Positions 17,453 to 26,930 of a stretch of 33,379 bases of DNA are shown piece by piece. This DNA comes from Chitinophagaceae bacterium (GTDB taxonomy: Bacteria; Bacteroidota; Bacteroidia; Chitinophagales; Chitinophagaceae). Position 1 is the first letter of the stretch; the number at the start of each line of letters is the position of its first letter. The DNA lies in contig CANKGM010000002.1 in NCBI GenBank assembly GCA_947481355.1, forward strand, positions 1 through 33,379, read 5' to 3'. Under the pieces are notes generated by a model. That model did not search any database. It was not told the origin of the DNA and worked only from the letters and a program-made list of their open reading frames with translations. The translations under genes and the position numbers were made by a program.

Positions 17453-20400
17453 TTAACGAATGATGAGCTTCCGCACCTTCGAACTAGTTTTTCCGACCTC
17501 ATTTTTTACAAATAGCTTGTACACATAAATTCCAGGCAGTGGTTTTTTCCCTTGTTTGTCCTTACCATCCCAAACAATGTCCATAGAACGATATGAATCA
17601 ACATTTATTGTTTTATGAAGTGTATTCACCTCTATTCCATCTATCGTAAGGACTTGTATGTCAACATCTAATAAACCAACCAGCCCAGTTAGTTGAGCAG
17701 TAAATGTCGTCCCTTCGGTTATCGGATTTGGATAATTTGAGACCTTAATAATTTCTGTGTTTTGCAGCGGAACAACGTTGAAATCAATTTTACATAGGCC
17801 TGAATTATTGTAAATGTCCCAAGCCCTTATGTTCAATTCATGATGGCCCTCAGCTAATAGGGCTAATTTATACCGTATGGTGCCTTTCAGGAAGCCGTCA
17901 AATTCAGGCATAAAAAAATCATTCAATACATCGGTTGTAGTGAGCTGCTTATCAAGTGTGGCCGTTATATCATGACCAATTTCTATTCCTGAAATATTAA
18001 TATCAGATGAATCATAAAATTTTAGAATCAACAGGGGTGATTCATGAACAATTCCTCCATTGGTAAATTTTTCATTATCTAAATAACATTCTATTATTGG
18101 CCCAACAACATCAAATAAATTATTCGCAGCTTGTCCTCCTAATACAAATCGCTCATCAAAACCAGCAGCATCAATCACCCCATTTTGGGCATAATAACTG
18201 AGCTTCCCTTTCCCATATGATTTAGATGCATCACCTGGCAAAGTAATAGCAAACTGAAATCGTCCGTTTTCAGCGTTGACCTTACCAGTATATAAAATAT
18301 GCTGTTGATCTTCGAATGAAACAACATTGCTTTCTGGATCATTACCCAATGTATTCACCTTGGCGGATTTATCATATAAAGTTGGATACACTATGCCGTT
18401 AAAATTACTAGCTAAACTTCCATTAGGGTTTAGCACTTCTCCTGTAAAAATATGGCTGCTTAATGGACTAAGGGTATCTCTCCAATTTTCTATAGGCGTT
18501 CCATTGATAGTGGTTGTTTTAACCCTGTATTCTGGCAAGGCCAACCTCAATGCAGGGTCACCTAACAAAGTAAATTTCCGTGTATTGATATAGTCTCCTG
18601 ATGTTGAAATTGTATAATTTTTTGACGTTTTTAATGCTTCTCCTAAGGTTGGATATCTTCCATCTGCGTTTTGCCGAAGCAGATATTTTAGATAATTATT
18701 ATTAATGATTCGATTGCTCGAAGCAAAAACAAGCCTAGTTGTAGTGAGTAATCCAATGGCTCCAGAAGACCTGCCGATTAATAATTCTTCCCCAATAGAG
18801 AGTTGAGTAGGATCATCAAACGGAGCAAAGTCGCATGTTGCTGTAATGAATAGAGGCAGCTTCTTCTCATTTTGCCAACTACTAATCGTAGCCTTGTCCA
18901 AAATGGCTTCTTGAGCCAACCGAAGACTTCCTCCATGACCTGAGTAATTTACAATCACAGCACCAAGATTAATGGCGTGATTGATAGCATTATTCACTTC
19001 AGGATAACGATTGCCACCTGACCCGCTCTCCTGTGGAAATTCATCCAGGTAGATCTTATTGAGGTTAAGAACAGGTGCTTGCTCGTGTATTAATGCAGCA
19101 TGGTATTCAGCATCATTTAAATGTATATTAAAATCTTCATCATCTGCAATCACCGCCAACTTATTTCGCCACTGACCAAAAGATGCTGTATCATAATAAG
19201 CAATAATTTTATCAACAACAATGGTAGCTTGTTCGAGGGTTCTTGCGGGTATTCTTCCTATTTCAATATCCAATTGAGCCAAGGAAACTGAACTATTAAT
19301 ATTATCGTCGTCATCTAAAAAACCAAAGTAATCATCCGTCACATAACTTGTTAGTGGATCAAGCGATGACCAACTCTGATAAGAGGGGACATTATTTGTG
19401 ATTTCGGTAGCATACTCTCTTCTAAGATAGGATGCACTGCCTATAAACAGCAGGTAGTGGAGGGAATGACCACTTCGGTCGTACTGCATTTTTACAAAAT
19501 TTCTAATTGCAGTTGGGTCTGGCGCTCCAGATGAAAATTCATTATAAATTTCCTTTACATCAATTACATGTACTACCACACCATCTTTTTTCCGGTGAAA
19601 TGCCGCTAACCTTTCTGCTTGAGAAAGCATTGATGTTTGAGCAACAATAATCATTCCAGCAGATGGTAGTCCATGTAAATTTTGATTTTTTATTACCCCT
19701 TCCACCTGAGGAGTCATGGCGGTGAGAACATCAAAAGCAACATATTCTTTAAGCAAATCAGCATGAGCAGTAAAATAAGCTTCACTGGTACCTTGCACTA
19801 TTTGCATTGAATGAGGTTGATTTGGAATAGAGACATCCCAAACAGATAAATTTGAAACGGGGTTCTTAATTGAAAACTTGATAACGGCCAAAGATGCCAC
19901 TGATTTGGTATCCCTAAAATGCAGTTGACTTATCCCCTGCATATTTAGCGATTTTCTATAATCCAATTCAAACCAATTAAGCCATGCTTTTGCATTTACA
20001 CTACCAGGGGTAAAAGAATAACCAACATCAATTTGATTAGCATTAAACACTCCTATATTATCCACCTTACTCACTCTTGCAACCGGAGCACTTAGTCCTT
20101 CGGATAAGGGGTCTGTTATATGGCTAATCAGGACCTGGCCATTGATTGAAACTGCCATCCTATTTGGATTTACTGCACTAGTGCCAATCACTTCACTAAC
20201 TAATCTAATAGGCTGTGATGCGATAATGCCATTCGATGGAAACACAAAATGTCGCTCCATTAAACCTGATTCTGCATTAAAGTCTTCCCCATACCACTCC
20301 TTGCCACTTTTCAAAAAATTGATAGAATCTAGTTCATGGTGGATATGTTCATCAAATTGATCAACAACAAGAGAAGCTAAACCAATGGAGGAAGCTTGCT

Positions 20401-20860
20401 CAACATGGCTTCCATTTTCTTTGTTTTCTGTTATAAAGTAAAAAGATTTATCAGAATATGGGTTTTGGGTAAAAACAAACTGATTCTGTGTAGTATCGAA
20501 CCGCCATATGTTAGGGCCAGTGGAATAAAAAAGAAAAAAATCATCCCCAGAAAAAAAACCATCCCCCCCATCATGTAAATCAATTTTACATTCAATTAAA
20601 TCATCATATATTGAATCTTTAACAGATTCAGGTAGCATTCCCCCTCCATTTCCAAACAATTTGATCGAATTTGACGCAATTTTAACTCCAAAACCTCCTT
20701 TTCCCATCATTTTCGCATCCACCTTATATACACCTGCTGACTGAATTGAAAGTTGAAGCCAGTGGCCAGTAGCCAATATCGAGCTTGAAGCATATTGCCT
20801 TTGAGCTGAAACATTCTGAAACAGTACCGCCAAGGCAACAATCAAATGCAATTTTTTCAT
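17453..20860 (-). CDS. porU: Type IX secretion system sortase PorU (C25/gingipain-family peptidase)
   Basis: 1135 aa with signal peptide. C25 catalytic segments VNYSGHGGSLRLAQE (His) and LPLFITATCDFAPFDDP (Cys). C-terminal CTD-like region SNYPNPITEGTTF...GIYVYKLFVKNEVGKTSSKVRKLIIR. Confidence 0.94.
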   Translation of the reverse strand: MKKLHLIVALAVLFQNVSAQRQYASSSILATGHWLQLSIQSAGVYKVDAKMMGKGGFGVKIASNSIKLFGNGGGMLPESVKDSIYDDLIECKIDLHDGGDGFFSGDDFFLFYSTGPNIWRFDTTQNQFVFTQNPYSDKSFYFITENKENGSHVEQASSIGLASLVVDQFDEHIHHELDSINFLKSGKEWYGEDFNAESGLMERHFVFPSNGIIASQPIRLVSEVIGTSAVNPNRMAVSINGQVLISHITDPLSEGLSAPVARVSKVDNIGVFNANQIDVGYSFTPGSVNAKAWLNWFELDYRKSLNMQGISQLHFRDTKSVASLAVIKFSIKNPVSNLSVWDVSIPNQPHSMQIVQGTSEAYFTAHADLLKEYVAFDVLTAMTPQVEGVIKNQNLHGLPSAGMIIVAQTSMLSQAERLAAFHRKKDGVVVHVIDVKEIYNEFSSGAPDPTAIRNFVKMQYDRSGHSLHYLLFIGSASYLRREYATEITNNVPSYQSWSSLDPLTSYVTDDYFGFLDDDDNINSSVSLAQLDIEIGRIPARTLEQATIVVDKIIAYYDTASFGQWRNKLAVIADDEDFNIHLNDAEYHAALIHEQAPVLNLNKIYLDEFPQESGSGGNRYPEVNNAINHAINLGAVIVNYSGHGGSLRLAQEAILDKATISSWQNEKKLPLFITATCDFAPFDDPTQLSIGEELLIGRSSGAIGLLTTTRLVFASSNRIINNNYLKYLLRQNADGRYPTLGEALKTSKNYTISTSGDYINTRKFTLLGDPALRLALPEYRVKTTTINGTPIENWRDTLSPLSSHIFTGEVLNPNGSLASNFNGIVYPTLYDKSAKVNTLGNDPESNVVSFEDQQHILYTGKVNAENGRFQFAITLPGDASKSYGKGKLSYYAQNGVIDAAGFDERFVLGGQAANNLFDVVGPIIECYLDNEKFTNGGIVHESPLLILKFYDSSDINISGIEIGHDITATLDKQLTTTDVLNDFFMPEFDGFLKGTIRYKLALLAEGHHELNIRAWDIYNNSGLCKIDFNVVPLQNTEIIKVSNYPNPITEGTTFTAQLTGLVGLLDVDIQVLTIDGIEVNTLHKTINVDSYRSMDIVWDGKDKQGKKPLPGIYVYKLFVKNEVGKTSSKVRKLIIR

Positions 20861-20873
20861 AAAAAACCGTTAA

Positions 20874-20881
20874 CAAATTTA
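20874..20881 (-). promoter_or_regulatory. Candidate -7 promoter element for porU
   Basis: Plus strand CAAATTTA = TAAATTTG on the minus strand, a perfect TAnnTTTG, 13 nt upstream of the porU start. No clear -33 TTG. Confidence 0.4.
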
Positions 20882-20914
20882 GCATATAGTAAACATAATA
20901 ATTGCGATAAACCG

Positions 20915-20945
20915 TTGAATTGATTCAATTTAACACTTACATTTG
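20915..20945 (+). promoter_or_regulatory. Candidate Bacteroidota promoter for gldJ (TTG-N20-TACATTTG)
   Basis: TTG at 20915-20917 and TACATTTG at 20938-20945, a 20-nt spacer close to the described -33/-7 architecture of Bacteroidota sigma-ABfr promoters. Confidence 0.5.
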
Positions 20946-21023
20946 TGTTGAACTTAGCTTATTGAAAGACAATATTCACAATAATTTTTCGTTTAGACAT
21001 TTTACCTTAACAAAGTCAAGTTT

Positions 21024-22565
21024 ATGAGGAATCTTTGGTATCTATCGATTTTTGCCCTTCTATTCAGTGCGTGTAAAGGAGGTATAATTCCTAAAAAGAA
21101 ATTTGAAAAATCCACAGCAACAGGATGGAATTATAACGATAAAAATGTAGGTGGGTTTTATAAATCACCCGTAAATGAGCAATCAACTGGTCCTGGCCTC
21201 TTATTTGTTCAAGGTGGCACCTTTTCTATGGGGGCAACTGAAGAAGATGTTATGGGCGATTGGAACAATGTGCCTCGAAGAGTTACCGTTTCCTCCTTTT
21301 ACATCGACAAAACAGAAGTAGCTAACATTCACTACAGAGAATACTTAAGTTGGATCGAAAGAACCTTTGATGATGAACAATATCAACGAGTTGTAGATGC
21401 AGCAAAGCCTGATACCTTGGTATGGAGAAGTGAATTATCCGCTAATGAACCATTGGTTGAATATTACTTTAGACATCCTTCCTATAACAACTACCCAGTT
21501 GTTGGAGTATCTTGGAGACAGGCAAGCGACTACTGCCTATGGAGAGGAAGTAGGGTGAACGAACTTTTACTGGTTAATAAAGGCTACGCAAATAACTCTC
21601 AGCTCAAAACAGTACAGGGACAGGGAGAGGAAAACTTCACTACTAAATCTTACCTTCTTGGAATATATGCACCTAAAGCAAGTAAGCCAAAGAACAATCC
21701 CTTAATGGATGAAAATGGCAAGCCTAGGAATTATGTAAAAATTGAAGATGGCCTTCTTTTACCAGATTATAGACTCCCTACTGAAGCGGAATGGGAATAT
21801 GCTGCATTGGGCTATATCAAACAAAATCCCAATGTAAAAGTTAAAGAAGGAAAACGTGGAGAAGAGCTCATCATGAATCGCCAAGTTTACACTTGGTCAA
21901 ATAATGTAAACGGACTTCGCGATAATAGATATGGAAGTTGGCAAGGCAAATACAATGCTAACTTCAAACGTGGCAATGGTGACTTTATGGGTATTTCTGG
22001 CGGATTAAACGATAATTCTGCTATTCCTGGACCAACAGATGCATTCATGCCAAATGGATTTGGCCTTTATAATATGGCTGGTAATGTAAATGAGTGGGTT
22101 GCTGACATCTACAGACCACTTTCTAGCTTAGATGTGGATGACCTTAATCCATATCGCGGAAATATTTTCAAGAAACTAGAAAAAGGTGCTGATGGTGAAA
22201 TTCAAAAAGATAGCCTTGGAAGAGTGAAATTAATCCCTGTTACTGACGAAGAATCCAAAAAGAGATTGAACTATCAAAAGGGCAATGTAATTGGATATAA
22301 AGATGGTGATGAACTTTCAATGGCCTCATACAATTCAGGATTAAGCACACTAATCAACGATAAAGCTCGTGTTATAAAAGGTGGAAGTTGGGATGATAGA
22401 GCTTATTGGCTAAGTCCAGGAGCGAGACGTTTCCTAGACGAAGATCAATCTAGCTCAACCGTTGGATTTAGGTGCGCAATGGATAGATTTGGTAGTCAGG
22501 AAGGAAATGGCTTCAAAAACGGAAATCATTTCAGCAACAGACGACAGAATACTAGAAAAAAATAA
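21024..22565 (+). CDS. gldJ: Gliding motility/T9SS lipoprotein GldJ (SUMF1/FGE-sulfatase-like fold)
   Basis: Lipobox (IFALLFSACKGG); SUMF1-like LFVQGGTFSMGATEEDVMGDWNNVPRRVTVSSFYIDKTEVANIHYREYL, YRLPTEAEWEYAALG, NMAGNVNEWVAD, RVIKGGSWDD, SSTVGFRCAMD. Divergent neighbour of porU-porV. Confidence 0.9.
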   Translation: MRNLWYLSIFALLFSACKGGIIPKKKFEKSTATGWNYNDKNVGGFYKSPVNEQSTGPGLLFVQGGTFSMGATEEDVMGDWNNVPRRVTVSSFYIDKTEVANIHYREYLSWIERTFDDEQYQRVVDAAKPDTLVWRSELSANEPLVEYYFRHPSYNNYPVVGVSWRQASDYCLWRGSRVNELLLVNKGYANNSQLKTVQGQGEENFTTKSYLLGIYAPKASKPKNNPLMDENGKPRNYVKIEDGLLLPDYRLPTEAEWEYAALGYIKQNPNVKVKEGKRGEELIMNRQVYTWSNNVNGLRDNRYGSWQGKYNANFKRGNGDFMGISGGLNDNSAIPGPTDAFMPNGFGLYNMAGNVNEWVADIYRPLSSLDVDDLNPYRGNIFKKLEKGADGEIQKDSLGRVKLIPVTDEESKKRLNYQKGNVIGYKDGDELSMASYNSGLSTLINDKARVIKGGSWDDRAYWLSPGARRFLDEDQSSSTVGFRCAMDRFGSQEGNGFKNGNHFSNRRQNTRKK

Positions 22566-22582
22566 AAAAGTTATAATCTTTA

Positions 22583-22608
22583 AAACTCCCAACTGGGAGT
22601 TTTTTTTT
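22583..22608 (+). terminator. Intrinsic terminator downstream of gldJ
   Basis: aaaactccca-ac-tgggagttttttttt: perfect inverted repeat plus T-tract, 18 nt after the gldJ stop. Confidence 0.88.
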
Positions 22609-22693
22609 GCGTATACTCAAATGGGGATTTGCATCGAAGCCCTTATTTAGTGTACAATTTTAGTGTTATACAAACCCTTACTCTTTTTCATGT

Positions 22694-22701
22694 TATCTTT
22701 G
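22694..22701 (+). promoter_or_regulatory. Candidate -7 promoter element for murF
   Basis: TATCTTTG, a perfect TAnnTTTG, ends 4 nt before the murF ATG at 22706. Confidence 0.5.
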
Positions 22702-22705
22702 CACC

Positions 22706-23992
22706 ATGCAGATAGAACGGCTCTACCAAATCTTTCTGGATCATCCATACATTCAAACAGACACCAGAAAACTCGCTCCTGGAGAATTATTTTTTTGTTT
22801 GAAGGGACCAAACTTCAATGCTAATTCATTTACGCAACAAGCAATAGAGATGGGAGCTGCGGCAGTTATCGTGGATGAAGAAACAGGTGTAAAAAGCGAT
22901 AAAATCATAAAAGTAGCAGATTCACTTGCTTCATTGCAAGCATTAGCAAAACACCACAGATTGCAATTTAAAATTCCATTTATTGCTATAACCGGTAGTA
23001 ATGGTAAAACGACTACCAAAGAACTCATCCACGCTGTTTTATCTACTACCTACAAAACATATACGACTGCTGGAAACTTCAATAACCATATCGGGATACC
23101 ATTAACAATTTTGAAAATAAAAAAAGATGCTGAAATGGCCATTATCGAAATGGGCGCCAATCATCAAAAAGAAATAGAGGGCTATTGTGAAATAGCACTG
23201 CCAACACATGGACTAATAAATAATTGCGGCAAAGCACATCTAGATGGATTTGGCGGGGAAGAAGGTGTACGAAAAGGGAAAGGAGAATTATTTGTTTTTC
23301 TTGAAAAAAATAACGGAACTGGCTTTATAAATAGCGACCTAGATTACTTAGTGAATATGTCTAAAAACATAAAAACTAAAATCTTCTATGGTAATGCAGA
23401 AGGACAATTTAGAACCACCACATTATCTACTGACCCATGCTTAACAATTAGCATAAACAATAGTCAATGGGGCACTCACGAATTTCAAACACAATTGGTT
23501 GGAGCATACAATACCCCCAATGTTGAAGCAGCGATTTGTATTGGAAACGAATTCGGTGTTTCGATAGATAAAATAAAATCAGCTATAGAAAATTATATAC
23601 CAGACAATGCAAGATCTCAACTATTGATTAAAGGTGATAATAAAATCATCTTAGACGCTTACAATGCAAATCCAAGTAGCATGGAAGTAGCCATTGAAAA
23701 TTTTGCTGCACAAGATGTGGTAAAAAAACTTGTATGCTTAGGTGCCATGATGGAATTGGGAGAATATTCAGAAGCGGAACACACAAAACTAATCAATAAG
23801 TTAATTGAGGTGGGATTAACCAATGTTATATTAGTTGGCGGTGACTTCAAAAACATACAACACCCCTTTCATTTTTTTGAAGACTCAAACAAAGCTTCTG
23901 ATTGGGTAAGAAAAAACGAAACACATAATTCATTAATACTTATTAAAGGGTCGAGGTCAACACAAATGGAAAAGCTATTGACAGCCTTTTAA
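22706..23992 (+). CDS. murF: UDP-N-acetylmuramoyl-tripeptide--D-alanyl-D-alanine ligase
   Basis: IQTDTRKLAPGELFFCLKGPNFNANSF, ITGSNGKTTTKELI (ATP loop), TAGNFNNHIGIPLTIL, EMGANHQKEI, ILDAYNANPSSM. Confidence 0.96.
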   Translation: MQIERLYQIFLDHPYIQTDTRKLAPGELFFCLKGPNFNANSFTQQAIEMGAAAVIVDEETGVKSDKIIKVADSLASLQALAKHHRLQFKIPFIAITGSNGKTTTKELIHAVLSTTYKTYTTAGNFNNHIGIPLTILKIKKDAEMAIIEMGANHQKEIEGYCEIALPTHGLINNCGKAHLDGFGGEEGVRKGKGELFVFLEKNNGTGFINSDLDYLVNMSKNIKTKIFYGNAEGQFRTTTLSTDPCLTISINNSQWGTHEFQTQLVGAYNTPNVEAAICIGNEFGVSIDKIKSAIENYIPDNARSQLLIKGDNKIILDAYNANPSSMEVAIENFAAQDVVKKLVCLGAMMELGEYSEAEHTKLINKLIEVGLTNVILVGGDFKNIQHPFHFFEDSNKASDWVRKNETHNSLILIKGSRSTQMEKLLTAF

Positions 23993-24036
23993 TTTTTGCA
24001 TTATAAATCATATCACCTCCTTAACTTATCATACAT

Positions 24037-24486
24037 ATGGGCAACTTTAAAGAATCATATTTAGTTAGTGTATTATCGAATAAATGTCCACGATGCAGAA
24101 AAGGAAACATCTATGCGTCAAAAAGTGCTTACAAATTTGGGCAAATAGTCCTCATGAATAAAGAATGTCCTGTGTGCAACCAACCCACAGAAATTGAAGT
24201 AGGCTTTTACTATGGAACCGGATATGTTAGCTATGCCCTATCCGTTGGCTTTAGCGTTGCCACACTCATTGCCTGGTGGTTTACCATTGGCTTCTCATTA
24301 GACGATAACCGCTTTTTCTGGTGGATGGGCATCAATGCAGTAGTGATGTTAGCGATTCAACCACTATTCATGAGACTATCACGAACTCTCTGGTTGTCTT
24401 GGTTTGTATCCTACGACACAAAATGGGAGGAACATCCAATTGAAACTCCTGAACGAGTTATACCAGGTCAAGAAAACAATTGGTAA
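24037..24486 (+). CDS. DUF983 family small membrane protein
   Basis: KCPRCRKGNIYA ... CPVCNQPTEIEVGFYYGTGYVSYALSVGFSVATLI: N-terminal zinc-ribbon-like cysteines plus TM helices. Confidence 0.85.
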   Translation: MGNFKESYLVSVLSNKCPRCRKGNIYASKSAYKFGQIVLMNKECPVCNQPTEIEVGFYYGTGYVSYALSVGFSVATLIAWWFTIGFSLDDNRFFWWMGINAVVMLAIQPLFMRLSRTLWLSWFVSYDTKWEEHPIETPERVIPGQENNW

Positions 24487-24537
24487 AATAAAAATATCTT
24501 ACCTTTCAATCCATTTATAATTTTTCAAAAACAGCAC

Positions 24538-25677
24538 ATGAAAAAGATCGTTTTCGCAATATTTGCCTTCATCTCAATCAATGCATCTGCTCAAAAAAAA
24601 TTCACTATCAATGGGGATGTGTCTAAAATAAAAGAACCCATTGTAAAAGTTTTTCTTTCTTATAGGGCTAATGGCGTATCTACTGAAGATAGTGTTGATG
24701 TGAAAGATGGTAAATATGCATTTAAAGGAGCCGTTGCAGATCCAGTAATGGCTTATTTAAGAGCAGAATACAAAAAAGACACAAGCACTACCTCTGTACG
24801 GGCATTTTTCTATGAAAGAGACATGACTACTGTTTTCATTGAAAATTCAGCCATAGCAGTTGCAAACGTTGACTCATTTGGTAATGCAATTGTAAAAGGA
24901 TCCAAAGCACACGCAGAGTATCTTAAATTAAAAGCTTCAAACAAGGACATTGAAGATAAAATGAAAAGCCTTAACAATGATTATGGTGCGTTGTATGAGA
25001 AGAAAGATGAAGAAGGAATGAAGAAACTAGAAGCTGAGTTTGAAAAACTAGATGCTGAAATGAAGGTTAGAAATAAACAATACCTACAAAAAAATACCAA
25101 CTCAGTAATTGCGCTTCACATCTTCAATCAATATGCTGGATACGATATCAATCCAGATGACGCAGAACCGATTTTCCTTTCCCTATCTGAATCAATAAGA
25201 AATTCAGCTGGCGGAAAAGAAATCCAAGAAAAAATTGAAACTGCAAAGAAGACAGGCATTGGAAGAATGGCTATGGATTTCACACAAAATGATACACTTG
25301 GTAATCCAGTAACACTTTCATCTTTCCGCGGAAAATATCTACTCCTCGACTTCTGGGCTAGCTGGTGCGGACCTTGCCGAGCAGAAAATCCAAATGTAGT
25401 GGCAGCATTCAATCAATACAAAAGTAAGGGATTCGATGTACTTAGTGTTTCTTTGGATCAACCCAACGGAAAAGAAAAATGGCTCAAAGCAATCCATGAT
25501 GACAAACTGACTTGGACTCACGTTTCTGATCTTAAGTTTTGGAATAACCAAGTATCAGTTATGTATGGAATACAGGCTATCCCTCAAAATTTCCTAATCG
25601 ACCCACAAGGCAAAATCATTGGAAAAAATCTCCGGGCAGAAGCATTGAACCAAAAACTTCAAGAAATCTTTAAGTAA
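24538..25677 (+). CDS. TlpA-like thiol:disulfide oxidoreductase with N-terminal DUF4369-like domain
   Basis: Signal peptide; KFTINGDVSKIKEPIVKVFLSYRANG (DUF4369-like); LLLDFWASWCGPCRAENPNVVAAF (CGPC active site); AIPQNFLIDPQGKIIGKNLR. Confidence 0.92.
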   Translation: MKKIVFAIFAFISINASAQKKFTINGDVSKIKEPIVKVFLSYRANGVSTEDSVDVKDGKYAFKGAVADPVMAYLRAEYKKDTSTTSVRAFFYERDMTTVFIENSAIAVANVDSFGNAIVKGSKAHAEYLKLKASNKDIEDKMKSLNNDYGALYEKKDEEGMKKLEAEFEKLDAEMKVRNKQYLQKNTNSVIALHIFNQYAGYDINPDDAEPIFLSLSESIRNSAGGKEIQEKIETAKKTGIGRMAMDFTQNDTLGNPVTLSSFRGKYLLLDFWASWCGPCRAENPNVVAAFNQYKSKGFDVLSVSLDQPNGKEKWLKAIHDDKLTWTHVSDLKFWNNQVSVMYGIQAIPQNFLIDPQGKIIGKNLRAEALNQKLQEIFK

Positions 25678-25695
25678 CCCTTGAAAATAGGTTTA

Positions 25696-25734
25696 GAAAA
25701 GGCTGTTAGATGCAATATTCTAACAGCCTTTTCT
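25696..25734 (+). terminator. Intrinsic terminator downstream of the TlpA-like gene
   Basis: agaaaaggctgttaga-tgcaatat-tctaacagccttttct: 16-bp inverted repeat with a U-rich tail, about 20 nt after the stop. Confidence 0.85.
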
Positions 25735-25807
25735 GTTTGCGATTCTCTAACTTCTGACAAAAGACGTCTATTTTTTTCCGATATTTGCAGCTCCTAAAAC
25801 AAACAAT

Positions 25808-26875
25808 ATGAGCAAATACAGAGCAGGTGTCCTTTTTGGTGATGAACTAAAAGCACTTTATCAAGACGCAAAGGATAATCATTTCGCAATGCCAGCCGTA
25901 AACACCACTGGAACAGATACCATAAATGCTACCCTTGAGGCTGCAGCAGCAGTTAATTCTCCAGTGATTGTTCAATTTTCAAACGGTGGAGCTCAATTTA
26001 TTGCAGGCAAAGGAATGCCAAATGATAAAATGCAGGCTAACATATCAGGTGCCATTTCAGGTGCACTCCACATACATAACATTGCAAAGTATTATGGAGT
26101 CCCTGTTGTATTACATACAGATCATGCTTCTCAAAAATGGCTTCCATGGATTAGTGCATTGATTGATGCTGGCGAACAATACAAGAAAGAAAAAGGTCAA
26201 CCGCTCTTCAGTTCTCACATGCTTGATTTAAGTGAAGAACCACTCGAGGAAAACATCGCAACGTCCGTTGAATTCTTCAAACGCATGGCCCCACTTGGCA
26301 TGGGTATTGAAATAGAATTGGGTGTGACTGGTGGTGAAGAAGATGGGGTAGACAATTCAGATGTTGAAAATGACAAACTCTATACACAGCCTCAACACGT
26401 AGCACATGCCTATACAGAATTAGGTAAGGTGGGTGAATTATTCACGGTTGCAGCAGCATTCGGAAATGTGCATGGTGTTTACAGCCCAGGCAACGTTCAA
26501 CTTCGTCCAGAAATTCTTAAGAACTCACAAGACTATATCCAAAAAACATTCAATACAAAAGAAAAACCAGTATTCTTTGTATTCCATGGTGGAAGTGGAT
26601 CTCCTCAACATCAAATTAGGGAGGCTATCGGGTACGGTGCCATTAAAATGAATATTGACACAGATTTGCAATGGGCCTTCTGGGAAGGTGTGTTGAATAA
26701 TTATAAGAAGAACGAAGGCTATCTTCAAGCTCAATTAGGTAATCCAGAAGGAGCAGATAAGCCAAATAAAAAGCATTATGACCCAAGGGTATGGTTGAGA
26801 AAAGGCGAAGAAACATTCATCGCACGACTTAAAACTGCTTTTGAAGATTTGAATTGCATCAACAGAAATGCATAA
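25808..26875 (+). CDS. fbaA: Class II fructose-bisphosphate aldolase
   Basis: FAMPAVNTTGTDTINATLEAAAAVNSPVIVQFSNGGAQFIAGKG, PVVLHTDHASQKWLPW, GIEIELGVTGGEEDGVDN, FVFHGGSGSPQHQIREAIGYGAIKMNIDTDLQWAF. Confidence 0.96.
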   Translation: MSKYRAGVLFGDELKALYQDAKDNHFAMPAVNTTGTDTINATLEAAAAVNSPVIVQFSNGGAQFIAGKGMPNDKMQANISGAISGALHIHNIAKYYGVPVVLHTDHASQKWLPWISALIDAGEQYKKEKGQPLFSSHMLDLSEEPLEENIATSVEFFKRMAPLGMGIEIELGVTGGEEDGVDNSDVENDKLYTQPQHVAHAYTELGKVGELFTVAAAFGNVHGVYSPGNVQLRPEILKNSQDYIQKTFNTKEKPVFFVFHGGSGSPQHQIREAIGYGAIKMNIDTDLQWAFWEGVLNNYKKNEGYLQAQLGNPEGADKPNKKHYDPRVWLRKGEETFIARLKTAFEDLNCINRNA

Positions 26876-26876
26876 A

Positions 26877-26925
26877 ATAAAAAAAGAGAGGTTTACATTT
26901 AAACCTCTCTTTTTTTATTTTATTT
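26877..26925. terminator. Bidirectional intrinsic terminator between convergent fbaA and uxaA-like genes
   Basis: aaaataaaaaaagagaggttta-cat-ttaaacctctctttttttatttt: stem flanked by an A-tract 5' and a T-tract 3', located between two convergent stop codons. Confidence 0.88.
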
Positions 26926-26930
26926 GTTCT

